Below are positions 1 to 8,041 of a DNA stretch of 64,000 nt, piece by piece. Under the pieces are notes generated by a model. It worked only from the letters and a program-made list of their open reading frames with translations, was not told the DNA's origin and ran no database searches. Numbering within the stretch: the stretch's first letter is position 1; every line of letters begins with the position of its first letter. The stretch is from NCBI RefSeq assembly GCF_011742165.1, contig NZ_JAAQTO010000059.1, positions 1-64,000 of the forward strand, written 5' to 3'. The position numbers were made by a program, and so were the translations under genes. This DNA comes from Billgrantia bachuensis. Its GTDB lineage: Bacteria > Pseudomonadota > Gammaproteobacteria > Pseudomonadales > Halomonadaceae.

Positions 1-27
1 CTTGAACTCGGCCGAATACTTGGCCAT
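1..27 (-). CDS. IS3-family transposase OrfA, first nine codons only
   Basis: The ATG at 27 on the minus strand reads Met-Ala-Lys-Tyr-Ser-Ala-Glu-Phe-Lys, the usual opening of IS3-family OrfA proteins, which carry a helix-turn-helix that binds the element's ends. An AGGGGG ribosome binding site lies six bases upstream (minus strand), supporting the start. Only nine codons are inside the window. In this family OrfA is normally joined to the OrfB catalytic part by programmed -1 frameshifting; that part is not visible here. Confidence 0.65.
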
Positions 28-77
28 GCAAAACCCCCTACGGTTGGATCAGTGTCCAACTTTCGGGGGTCAGTTCA
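1..77 (-). mobile_element. IS3-family insertion sequence, left-end fragment (runs off window)
   Basis: Read on the minus strand, the sequence begins TGAACTGACCCCCGAAAGTT at 77, which has the TG start and C-rich/AAAGTT form of IS3-family terminal inverted repeats. About 50 bases further in, an ATG opens a transposase OrfA reading frame (1-27). The rest of the element lies outside the window, so the other inverted repeat, the target duplication and completeness cannot be judged. The outer edge at 77 is inferred from the terminal TG. The element stops 44 bases short of the pdxB stop codon, so pdxB is intact. Confidence 0.7.
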
Positions 78-121
78 GAATGACGGGCCCTTCGCGTTAC
101 CGAGACTCGTTGTCAGAAAAA

Positions 122-1276
122 TCAATCCACATTCAGCCCGGCCCCCTGCAGCCATTGTGCCAACGCCTTGGCGTGCGGTCCCAATTCGACATTGAGCGTC
201 GAGAATTCCCGGCGTAGCGGATAATGTGCCCGGCAGGCATCGAAACCCTTGGCCATGCCGAGCCGGCGGCTCTCGCGCTGCAGGCTGTCGTGATCACGGC
301 GTACGTCGTATACCGTGCGCAGGCACAGCCGCAACGCCTCATCCGGCGTCAGCCCGCCCTGCAGTGCCAGCCGCGACACGGGCGGATCCGGCAGCAGGTC
401 GGTCAGGGCGAGCCGCGTCGGCAGCCCCAGGTCACGCGAAAGAGCCGTATAGATCTGATGGGTGCCGCGCAGCTTGCCATCGAGGCTATGGCCGGCGATG
501 TGTGGGGTAGCCAGCGAGGCTAGATCGCGCAGGGCCGGATCGATGCCCGGCTCCCCTTCCCAGACATCCAGCACGGCACTGATATCGCCCTGCCCCGATA
601 GACGCTGACGCAACGCAGCACCGTCAATGCAGTCGCCGCGTCCGGCGTTGAGCACTAACGTGCCGGGAGCCAGTTCGGCGATGCGCTGGGCGTCGAGCAG
701 GTGAAGGGTCGCATGCGGGCCTTCACGTACCAGTGGGGTGTGCAGGCACAGCACGTCACACTCGCCGATCAGCGTCTCCAGATCGGAGAAACCGTCGCTG
801 CCCTCACGCTGTGCGCGGGGCGGGTCACAGACCAGGCATTCGAGGCCCATGGCAGCAAGGCGAGTGCGCAGCCGTCCACCCACGTTGCCCACACCGACGA
901 TGCCGATGCGGCGCTCGGCGAGTCGCCAGTCCTGGCACTCGGCCAGGGTGAGCAGGCTGCCCAGCACGTAGTCGACCACTGCTTCGGCGTTGCAGCCCGG
1001 CGCACTGGCAAACGCAATGCCGTGACGCGCCAGGGCTGCCTGGTCGACGTGGTCGGTGCCGATGGTGCAGGTTCCGACGAAGCGCAGCCGGGCACCTTGC
1101 GCCTTGGCCGCGTCGATGGTCGCCGCATCGAGCCGAGTGATGGAGCGGATCACCAGCGCATCGACATTGCGCAGGGCCGCGGCGTCGATCTCACGTCCCG
1201 GCAGCCTCACCAGTTCGCCCAGCGGGCCGAAGCAGGCCTCCGCGCCGGGTACGTTGGCATCGACGAGAATCCTCAC
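122..1276 (-). CDS. pdxB: Erythronate-4-phosphate dehydrogenase
   Basis: Cytosolic NAD-dependent enzyme that oxidises 4-phospho-D-erythronate in the DXP-dependent branch of pyridoxal phosphate synthesis. The 384-residue length is normal for PdxB. The protein has the D-isomer 2-hydroxyacid dehydrogenase fold: a Rossmann glycine motif GIVGVGNVGGRL near residue 125, the substrate-binding arginine in LNAGRGDCID near 210, and the catalytic His in TPHIAGHS near 258, followed by the C-terminal PdxB dimerisation domain. The start is GTG at 1276, preceded by AAGGAGAG at good spacing. It is a single gene, divergent from the small gene at 1407. Its 3' end lies close to an IS element edge but the gene is complete. 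Confidence 0.96.
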   Translation of the reverse strand: MRILVDANVPGAEACFGPLGELVRLPGREIDAAALRNVDALVIRSITRLDAATIDAAKAQGARLRFVGTCTIGTDHVDQAALARHGIAFASAPGCNAEAVVDYVLGSLLTLAECQDWRLAERRIGIVGVGNVGGRLRTRLAAMGLECLVCDPPRAQREGSDGFSDLETLIGECDVLCLHTPLVREGPHATLHLLDAQRIAELAPGTLVLNAGRGDCIDGAALRQRLSGQGDISAVLDVWEGEPGIDPALRDLASLATPHIAGHSLDGKLRGTHQIYTALSRDLGLPTRLALTDLLPDPPVSRLALQGGLTPDEALRLCLRTVYDVRRDHDSLQRESRRLGMAKGFDACRAHYPLRREFSTLNVELGPHAKALAQWLQGAGLNVD

Positions 1277-1406
1277 GTTTTCTCTCCTTGAGGTGGCAGT
1301 GGCAAAGGCAGCTGGCGTGGCTTGTGCCGGCGGCGTTAAGCCTTACAATACCGCACGAACCCTTTGCGCTTCCTCCCGGTAGCGCCTCAATGTTGGTGGA
1401 GCCTCC

Positions 1407-1688
1407 GTGATCGTCCGCTGGGAAAGTGAACATGACTACGTACTGGTGCACATTCATCAGGACATGTTCGGTGACTGGATATTCAGCCGCGCCTGGGGGC
1501 AGATCGGCACCCAGTTCGGCGGGCTCAAGCACATGCTGGCCGACGATCACGATCAGGCGATGATGTGGCTGTCCGACGAGACCACCATCCAATCGTCGCG
1601 TGGCCTGCGCAAGGTGCTCGAAGTGGAAGCCGAGAGCGCCGAGGGCCGGGCCGCAGTACGCCAGCTCTCGCTGCTGGATTCGCTATAG
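1407..1688 (+). CDS. Small WGR-domain-like protein, function unknown
   Basis: 93-residue protein beginning at GTG 1407, with a GGTGGAG ribosome binding site just upstream. The central stretch (about residues 10-50) has the order aromatic-Val-X-Val, DMFGDW, then the signature-like SRAWGQIG, which resembles the WGR domain (named for its Trp-Gly-Arg motif, with Gln here in place of Arg). WGR domains occur in DNA repair PARPs and in small bacterial stand-alone proteins, where their role is not settled. The C-terminal 40 residues are charged and helical-looking. No enzymatic motif is visible. It is divergent from pdxB and convergent with the GGDEF/EAL gene, whose stop lies 11 bases away. The domain assignment is by eye. 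Confidence 0.7.
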   Translation: MIVRWESEHDYVLVHIHQDMFGDWIFSRAWGQIGTQFGGLKHMLADDHDQAMMWLSDETTIQSSRGLRKVLEVEAESAEGRAAVRQLSLLDSL

Positions 1689-1699
1689 GACTGCCTCAA

Positions 1700-4699
1700 T
1701 TATTGATCTTCCTGTATGGCCTCGCTGGCATCGATCCAGTATTGCAGCAGACCCAGCAATTCCTCGCTCACTCCCTCAACCTGTCGGGCATGCTGCTTCA
1801 CTTGCTCGTCGTCCTCATGCACCTTGAGTTGCAACGCCTCCTCGGCAAGCCGGTCGTAGACGGCGCAGAGCGCGGCGATCCGCGCCGTGTGCTCACCCCC
1901 TCTGACCGGTGATTCATCGAGAGCGGAGAGCCACTGCTCCAGTCGGCTCTTGCGACAACTCACCGTCGGCGGGTCGGCCAACTCACCTTTCAAGTAGTGC
2001 AGCAGGCCGGCAGCACAGGCGCGATGATCGACCATGGCATAAATGGCTTGCAACTCTTCCGGCCGGGCACGCTGACGCTGACGCCAGGCCGGATCGGGGC
2101 GCCACGACTCGAGCCATCCCGGAATCGCCTTCGCGGGCATGGGTCGGGCGATGGCGTAGCCTTGTCCCAACTGATAGCCCATCGCCAGTAGCATGCGCCC
2201 ATGCAGCAGCGTTTCCACCCCTTCGGCAATGATGCCCCGGCGGAACGCGACGGCCAGTCCAAGTACGCCTTCGAGTATCGTCAGGTCCTCCGGGTCATCG
2301 AGCATGTCGCGTACGAAACTGCGGTCGATCTTCAGCACGCTGGCGGGGAAATGGCGCAGGTAAGTCAGCGAGGAGTAACCGGTGCCGAAGTCGTCCAGCG
2401 CGAACTCGACGCCAAACGCGCGACATGCCTTCATCACGGATGCCACATGAGCGACATCTTCCAGTGCGTTGGTCTCGAGCACTTCGAGCATGAGATCCCC
2501 ATGCTTCACACTCGGATGGCGCGCGATCTCGGCGCGCAGCCGCTCGACGAAGTCGCCCTGCTGGAGGTGAATGGCATCGATGTTGACACTGACCGGCAGT
2601 CGGATGCCGACATTGGCCCAAGCCTCGAACTGACCCAATGCCTGGTTCAGTACCCATTCGCCCAGGTCGATGGCCAGGGGATGTTGCTGGATGACCGGCA
2701 GGAAGGAGGCTGGGGCCAGAAGCCCTCGCTCGGGATGTTGCCAGCGAATCAGCGCCTCGACACCGACGACCTCGCCGGTGGACATGTTGACCTTGGGTTG
2801 GTAGTAGAGCACGAACTCGTCATTGGCCAGGGCCTCACGCACGCGCTCGACGCTTTCATGGTGCCCGCGCACTGCGCGGTCGTGTTCGGCATCGAAGATA
2901 TGAAAGCGGTTCTTGCCCGCCTGCTTGGCCTGATACATGGCCTGATCCGCCTGGCGAATCAGTTGCTCGGGCTCGATCTCGTCGTCGGGAGAAAAATGCA
3001 CCACGCCGATGCTGCCCGACACGTAAAGGTAGGTCCCCTCGATCTCGATTGGCTCGGCGATGCGGCGCAACAGACGGGTGATGAGGACGCTCACGGTAGC
3101 CACATCGTTCTGTTCCGGCAATACGATGATGAACTCGTCCCCCCCGAGGCGGGCCACCGTATCGGCCTCACGCAGGGCCGACGTCAGACGCTCGGCAATT
3201 ACCACCAGTACCCTGTCGCCGAAGTCATGCCCCAGACGATCGTTGATCTCCTTGAAGCCGTCCAGGTCGATGTAGGCCAACGACACCTTGCAGCCGCTGC
3301 GCCGTGCGGCCAACATGGCCTGGCGCAGCCTGTCGGCCAGCAGGATCCTGTTTGGCAGCTCGGTCAGGCTATCGAAGAACGCCATGCTCTGGAGCTGGCG
3401 CTCATGCTCCTTCTGCCGGCTGATATCGGTGAACACGGCCACGAAGTGCGAAACCTGGCCCTGCCTGTCGCAGACCTTCGAAATGGTGAGCAATTCGGGG
3501 TAGGTCTGACCGTTCTTGCGCCGATTCCAGAGCTCACCCTCCCAGGCCCCCTTTTCCAGCAGTTCCTTCCACAGCGCCTGGTAGAAGCTCTCCTCCTGTT
3601 GGCCCGACTGCAGCAAACGCGGGTTCTTGCCCAGGACTTCATCGCGACGGTAACCGGTAATCCGCGTGAAGGCTTCGTTGACTTCAAGGATATCGCCCTT
3701 GGCATCGGTAATGACGATACCCTCTCGCGCATGCCGGAACACACTGGCAGCGAGTTCGAGCTCTGACGTCTTGCTGGCAACCACCTGACGCAGCCTGACG
3801 TTCCAGACCACGATCAGGGCGACCAGCAGCGCTAGACCTGCCCCGTAAGGCCAATAGCCACGCCAGTCGAACCCGGCTCCGGGTAGCTCGACGCCGACCC
3901 ACTTCTTGTGCAGCCGCTCGAGCGTACCGCTGCTGCGTGCATGCTCGATTCCCTTGTTCAGAATCGACTGCAGCAGGTGGTTTCCTTCCGCCACCGCCAT
4001 GGCGTTGCGCCCCACGTATAGCGGCTCGCCGACTCGCTTCATTAGCTGATGGTGGCCACTACTGTAGAGGTAGTAGAGAACGATCTGCTCGTCGCCCACC
4101 ATGGCGTCGGCATTGCCTTCCATCACGGCTCGCGCCGCGCTGGCAAAATCGTCGGTCTGGACCAGCTCGATCTCGATATCCAACGACGCCAGGTACTCCT
4201 TGGCATAGTCGCCGCGCTGCGTCGCGACACGCTTGCCATCGAGATCCGATACCCGCGCAATGTCAGGGCGTTTCGCGGCAACGAAGATGGCGGCGGGTAC
4301 CTCGAACACTGTCTGTGTGAAATCGAACTGGCGATCGCGAGTTTCGCTATAGAAGAAACTCGTCAGGACATGGGCGTCACCGCTCAGCACGCGCTCCTGA
4401 GCCTGGTGGAAGACGGTGTCGGTCAACTGCGCGTGGAAGCCGGCCTCGGTGGCAATCCATTGAGCCAGCTCCACCATGATGCCATGACGCTCCTCGTTGT
4501 CATCGAGGAATTCGAACGGAGGATAGCGGCTCTGGCTGACGAAAACGATGGGTTCGTTCTGCTCCAGGAAGTAACGCTCTTCTTCGGTCAGCGGTATTCC
4601 ACCTGGCTCCACAGCACTCTGCACCGTATCCGCGAGTGCCAGCAGTAACGTACAGCCCAGGGCAATGTACTGCCACCGCCGTCTTTGCGGTGCACTCAT
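1700..4699 (-). CDS. Periplasmic-sensor PAS-GGDEF-EAL cyclic-di-GMP protein
   Basis: Inner-membrane signalling protein of about 999 residues that probably makes and/or degrades cyclic di-GMP. Order: signal sequence, a bacterial extracellular solute-binding domain of family 3 (amino-acid-binding type, roughly 30-270), one membrane segment near 285, PAS (about 315-430), GGDEF (about 445-610), EAL (about 625-865) and a helical tail. GGDEF is intact near residue 516, preceded by READ as an RxxD product-inhibition site. The EAL domain keeps EALIRWQHP, DDFGTGYSS and EGVET, so both activities look possible. The start at 4699 is preferred over 4726 because only 4699 has an AGGGGGTGG ribosome binding site. 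The C-terminal 120 residues vaguely resemble a zinc-binding CZB domain. The ligand is unknown. Confidence 0.9.
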   Translation of the reverse strand: MSAPQRRRWQYIALGCTLLLALADTVQSAVEPGGIPLTEEERYFLEQNEPIVFVSQSRYPPFEFLDDNEERHGIMVELAQWIATEAGFHAQLTDTVFHQAQERVLSGDAHVLTSFFYSETRDRQFDFTQTVFEVPAAIFVAAKRPDIARVSDLDGKRVATQRGDYAKEYLASLDIEIELVQTDDFASAARAVMEGNADAMVGDEQIVLYYLYSSGHHQLMKRVGEPLYVGRNAMAVAEGNHLLQSILNKGIEHARSSGTLERLHKKWVGVELPGAGFDWRGYWPYGAGLALLVALIVVWNVRLRQVVASKTSELELAASVFRHAREGIVITDAKGDILEVNEAFTRITGYRRDEVLGKNPRLLQSGQQEESFYQALWKELLEKGAWEGELWNRRKNGQTYPELLTISKVCDRQGQVSHFVAVFTDISRQKEHERQLQSMAFFDSLTELPNRILLADRLRQAMLAARRSGCKVSLAYIDLDGFKEINDRLGHDFGDRVLVVIAERLTSALREADTVARLGGDEFIIVLPEQNDVATVSVLITRLLRRIAEPIEIEGTYLYVSGSIGVVHFSPDDEIEPEQLIRQADQAMYQAKQAGKNRFHIFDAEHDRAVRGHHESVERVREALANDEFVLYYQPKVNMSTGEVVGVEALIRWQHPERGLLAPASFLPVIQQHPLAIDLGEWVLNQALGQFEAWANVGIRLPVSVNIDAIHLQQGDFVERLRAEIARHPSVKHGDLMLEVLETNALEDVAHVASVMKACRAFGVEFALDDFGTGYSSLTYLRHFPASVLKIDRSFVRDMLDDPEDLTILEGVLGLAVAFRRGIIAEGVETLLHGRMLLAMGYQLGQGYAIARPMPAKAIPGWLESWRPDPAWRQRQRARPEELQAIYAMVDHRACAAGLLHYLKGELADPPTVSCRKSRLEQWLSALDESPVRGGEHTARIAALCAVYDRLAEEALQLKVHEDDEQVKQHARQVEGVSEELLGLLQYWIDASEAIQEDQ

Positions 4700-4807
4700 T
4701 TCCACCCCCTGTGCTTTCGAATCCATGCTTCAAGATTGTTGCCAAGCCGAGGAGTTCAAACCACCTCGAAGCTCAGTAGTGGCTGACGTTGGATCAATGT
4801 ACCCGGC

Positions 4808-5161
4808 TCAGCCGAGATAGCGCCGTCCCGAGGGTCGCTGGTTTGTCCGCTCCCTCTCATCCCGTGCTTGTCCATGCGGCTCGAACTGCGCTCCCAGCCG
4901 CCGCCAGGCGGCTTCGTCGAGCCAGTGGCGCTCGGCCAGCCACGCCGCCAGCCGCGGCGGCTCGAAGCCCATGTCGAGTTCATCACCCGCTGCGTCCACC
5001 AGCACCGGAATACGCGCGCCGTAGCGCGCCATCAATGCCTCGTCCTCGCTGATCTCGATCTTCTCCAGTCGATATTCGCCATAATGCAGCGCGGACAGCA
5101 TGGCCTCGAGCCGTTCGCACAGGTGGCAGCCCAGGGTGGTGTACAGCGTCAAGCGATTCAT
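4808..5161 (-). CDS. Glutaredoxin-like protein (DUF836 family)
   Basis: Small cytosolic thioredoxin-fold protein of 117 residues. The CHLC motif at residues 12-15 gives a CxxC redox pair directly after the first beta strand (RLTLYTTLGC), and the cis-proline region RIPVLVD near residue 55 is also present. The length and organisation fit the DUF836/glutaredoxin-2-like family, whose substrates are poorly known. The start at 5161 is chosen because AGGAGAGG sits just upstream; a longer frame to 5179 lacks support. It lies 75 bases downstream of rlmKL on the same strand and is probably cotranscribed with it. The C-terminal 25 residues are highly charged and likely disordered. Confidence 0.85.
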   Translation of the reverse strand: MNRLTLYTTLGCHLCERLEAMLSALHYGEYRLEKIEISEDEALMARYGARIPVLVDAAGDELDMGFEPPRLAAWLAERHWLDEAAWRRLGAQFEPHGQARDERERTNQRPSGRRYLG

Positions 5162-5236
5162 GCGGCCTCTCCTGAGCAAACCAGTGCAGAGTGAATATCG
5201 GCACAGTGCCGCAGAAATGAAGAGCAGAGAGAGATT

Positions 5237-7432
5237 TCACGTCGCTTCACGATGGCGAATCCGGAATACATGATGAATGTCGGGACGGCGTTGGAAGTCA
5301 GGATCGAAGGTACGCGCCGAGATGTCCTCCACCGTGAAGCGTTCAGCCAGGCCCTCATCGAGCTGAAAGCGGCGCTGATTGTTGGAGAACACCAAGGTTC
5401 CACCCGGTGCCAGACGCGCCATGGCAAGCGTCACCAGGCGTACGTGGTCACGCTGCACATCCAGGGTGCCCTCCATCTTCTTCGAGTTGGAGAAGGTCGG
5501 CGGGTCGAGGAAGATCAGGTCGAACTGCGCCTTGGCGGTTTCCAGCCAGCGCAGGCAGTCGTCGCGCACCACGCGATGACGCGCCGGATCGAGTCCATTG
5601 AGAGCGAAGTTGTCCCGCGCCCACTCCAGATAGGTATTGGAGAGATCCACGCTGACGCTGTCGCAGGCGCCGCCCGCCTCCTCGGTGCCGAGCGCCGCCT
5701 GCACCGTGGCCGCAGCGGTGTAGCAGAACAGGTTGAGAAAACGTTTGCCCGCTGCCATTTCGCCCAGCATGCGTCGCACCGGGCGGTGATCGAGGAACAA
5801 TCCGGTATCGAGGTAATCGCGCAGGTTGACCCACAGCCGGGCTCTGCCTTCGCGCACCTGGAAGCGCTCTCCGCTACTGGCCTGCTTGCGGTACTGGGCC
5901 TTGCCGCTCTGCTTTTCGCGACGCTTGATCACTACCTGGCCGGGGTCGACGTCGAGAACCTCGGGGATCACCTGCAGCGCATCGAACAGGCGCTTCTGCG
6001 CCTGGCCAGCATTCACCGAGCGCGGCGGCACGTACTCCTGCACGTGGACTCGACCGTCATAGACATCCACCGCCAGGGCATATTCGGGCATATCGGCGTC
6101 ATAGAGCCGATAGCAGGTTTCACCCGACTGCTTGAGCCATTTTCTGAGCCGCTTGCGGTTCTTCTCCAGACGGTTGGCGAACATCTGCGCGCCCTCGCTG
6201 CGCGACGCAGCGCTGGCGCCGGCAGCCTCCCCCTCGTGCCTCTCGGCGGGCACGTCGAGCAGCAGCAGCTTGGCCTCCAGCGGGCCGTTCTTCAGCGAAT
6301 ACTGCTTGTCGGCACGCAGCCCGATACGGTGGCCAAGGTCGGGGTTGGCGGTAAACACCGCCAAACGCCAGCCGGGAAAGGCTTGCCGCACACCCTTGCC
6401 CAAATCCCGGTAGAGCGTCACCAGCTCGGGCAGCTCACCTAGCCGTTCACCGTAAGGCGGGTTGGTAATGACCAGCCCCCGCATCTCCTCGCCCAGTTCG
6501 GCGGGTCGGTTCAATTGAGTGAGCGAAGCGCCGGTGAACTCGATCAGTGCGGGAATCCCGGCACGCATGGCATTGGATTTTGCCGCCGCCAGCGCAGGGG
6601 GGCTCTCATCGAAACCGAAGAAGCGGTTGCGACAGCGCTTGCGGCCGATGCTGGCGCGCGCTTCTGCCTCGCGCTTGAGTTCGGCCCACACTGCCTCGTC
6701 GTGCTGCGCCCAGCCGTGAAAGCCGAAGCGTACCCGGCCCAGGTTGGGCGCCATGTCGGCGGCCATCAGCGCCGCCTCGATCAGCAGGGTACCGGCACCG
6801 CACAGTGGATCGACCAGCGGTGCGCCATCGCGCAGGCGTTGCGCCCAGCCGGCGCGGATCAATAGCGCCGCGGCCAGGTTCTCCTTGAGCGGGGCATGGC
6901 CGACATCGCGTCGATAGCCACGCCGGTGCAGGCTGTCACCGGAGAGGTCCACGCCCAGCGTCAGCCGGCCCCGGTGGAGATGGGCGTAGAGACGCAGGTC
7001 GGGGTGTTGCAGATCGACGCCGGGGCGCGGCAGGCCGCGCGCCTGCAGGGCGTCGACCACGCCATCCTTGACGGTCTGGGCACCGAAGCGAGTGTGGCGA
7101 ATCTGCTCGCTGCGCCCGTGGAAGTCCACCGCCAGGGTGGCACCGGAGCGCAGGTGGCTGGGCCAGTCGACGCCGAACACCGCTCGATGCAGCTCCTCGG
7201 GACGCTCGACGCCCTCCTCGCGCAGCAGGCACAGCACGATACGATTGGCCAGCCGCGACCACAGGCAGGCGCGATAGGCGATCTCGAGATCGGCCTGGAA
7301 GTGAACGCCGGCCACCGTCGTCTTGTGCGGCTCGGCACCGAGCGAACGCAATTCGTCGGCGAGCAGCTCTTCCAGCCCCTTGGGACAGGTGGCCAGGAAA
7401 GGCCGTATTTCACGTTGGGATGACTCTTTCAT
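5237..7432 (-). CDS. rlmL: Bifunctional 23S rRNA methyltransferase RlmKL (m2G2445 / m7G2069)
   Basis: Fused methyltransferase that modifies G2445 (N2) and G2069 (N7) of 23S rRNA with S-adenosylmethionine. An N-terminal THUMP domain (about 1-160) is followed by the RlmL catalytic domain with the target-amino motif NPPYGERL near residue 325, then the RlmK domain with DPPTFSNSKK near 640. The product is about 731 residues, the usual size of the fused Gammaproteobacterial form. Two starts are possible: ATG at 7432, which matches where the family's homology begins, and TTG at 7462, which has a good AAAGGAA site. I list 7432. It is followed by the glutaredoxin-like gene on the same strand. Confidence 0.95.
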   Translation of the reverse strand: MKESSQREIRPFLATCPKGLEELLADELRSLGAEPHKTTVAGVHFQADLEIAYRACLWSRLANRIVLCLLREEGVERPEELHRAVFGVDWPSHLRSGATLAVDFHGRSEQIRHTRFGAQTVKDGVVDALQARGLPRPGVDLQHPDLRLYAHLHRGRLTLGVDLSGDSLHRRGYRRDVGHAPLKENLAAALLIRAGWAQRLRDGAPLVDPLCGAGTLLIEAALMAADMAPNLGRVRFGFHGWAQHDEAVWAELKREAEARASIGRKRCRNRFFGFDESPPALAAAKSNAMRAGIPALIEFTGASLTQLNRPAELGEEMRGLVITNPPYGERLGELPELVTLYRDLGKGVRQAFPGWRLAVFTANPDLGHRIGLRADKQYSLKNGPLEAKLLLLDVPAERHEGEAAGASAASRSEGAQMFANRLEKNRKRLRKWLKQSGETCYRLYDADMPEYALAVDVYDGRVHVQEYVPPRSVNAGQAQKRLFDALQVIPEVLDVDPGQVVIKRREKQSGKAQYRKQASSGERFQVREGRARLWVNLRDYLDTGLFLDHRPVRRMLGEMAAGKRFLNLFCYTAAATVQAALGTEEAGGACDSVSVDLSNTYLEWARDNFALNGLDPARHRVVRDDCLRWLETAKAQFDLIFLDPPTFSNSKKMEGTLDVQRDHVRLVTLAMARLAPGGTLVFSNNQRRFQLDEGLAERFTVEDISARTFDPDFQRRPDIHHVFRIRHREAT

Positions 7433-7556
7433 GAAGCGTTCCCGCCCCCTTCGGCCGGGCAATATTCCTTTCGTTACAAAATTGTCTCGGTCTTATGACG
7501 AAACATAGGTCGACAATGGCCCCCATGATGGGCTAAGAGTAGTCATGGTAGCTACT

Positions 7557-7576
7557 GTAAAGACGCATGCGTTTAC
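7557..7576. promoter_or_regulatory. Imperfect palindrome in the rmf upstream region
   Basis: GTAAAGACGCATGCGTTTAC contains a perfect 10-base palindrome (ACGCATGCGT) with outer GTAAA/TTTAC arms displaced by one base. It lies about 140 bases upstream of rmf, in the 281-base divergent space between rlmKL and rmf. A GTAGCTAC palindrome sits just before it at 7548-7555. It could be a binding site for a regulator of rmf, which in other bacteria responds to growth phase and stringent signals, but no known consensus was recognised. Confidence 0.3.
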
Positions 7577-7713
7577 TTGGCGGGTCTAGACTGGACTCGC
7601 ATGACCTCGCTCTGCCGTCGTTAAAAGGATGCAATAACGGCTAAGCGATCGGTAGAACGCCGGGGCGTGCATGTCGTACGTCCCAAATTGGTACCTTGAC
7701 AAGAGGTCATCCG

Positions 7714-7920
7714 ATGAAAAGACAGAAACGTGATCGCTTCCAACGCGCCTATCTCCATGGCTACAAGGCCGGTATTTCCGGGCGCTCCCGCGACGACTGT
7801 CCCAGTCAGGATGTCAACATACGAGAATATTGGATGAGTGGTTGGCGTGAAGGCCGAGGAGACCAGTGGGCCGGCATGACCGGCGTCTCCGGGATTCACA
7901 AGAACCCGATGGTAATGTAG
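7714..7920 (+). CDS. rmf: Ribosome modulation factor
   Basis: Small basic protein that dimerises 70S ribosomes into inactive 100S particles in stationary phase or stress. The first 50 residues match the family closely: start MKRQKRDRFQRA, then HGYKAGISGRS and YWMSGWREG. The start at 7714 is fixed by family alignment and by an AAGAGGT site six bases upstream; an earlier TTG in frame is not needed. At 68 residues it is longer than the 55 residues of the E. coli protein, with a Gly/Met-rich tail of about 13 residues beyond the usual end. It is a single gene followed by a strong hairpin terminator. Confidence 0.95.
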   Translation: MKRQKRDRFQRAYLHGYKAGISGRSRDDCPSQDVNIREYWMSGWREGRGDQWAGMTGVSGIHKNPMVM

Positions 7921-7978
7921 CGACTTTCCCACCAACCGATCGTCCCTTTGTCACCGCCAGTGTGGCAAGGAATGAGCT

Positions 7979-8004
7979 AAGCCCGCGCCTTGCGCGGGCT
8001 TTCT
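7979..8004. terminator. Intrinsic terminator between rmf and pyrD
   Basis: Perfect 10-bp stem AAGCCCGCGC / GCGCGGGCTT with a three-base CTT loop, followed by TTTCT on the plus strand and preceded by AA-containing sequence for the minus strand. It lies between the convergent genes rmf and pyrD and can serve both. Confidence 0.85.
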
Positions 8005-8041
8005 AGTTGCACGGCACGAACCATCCGCTCCCTCCGCCCTG

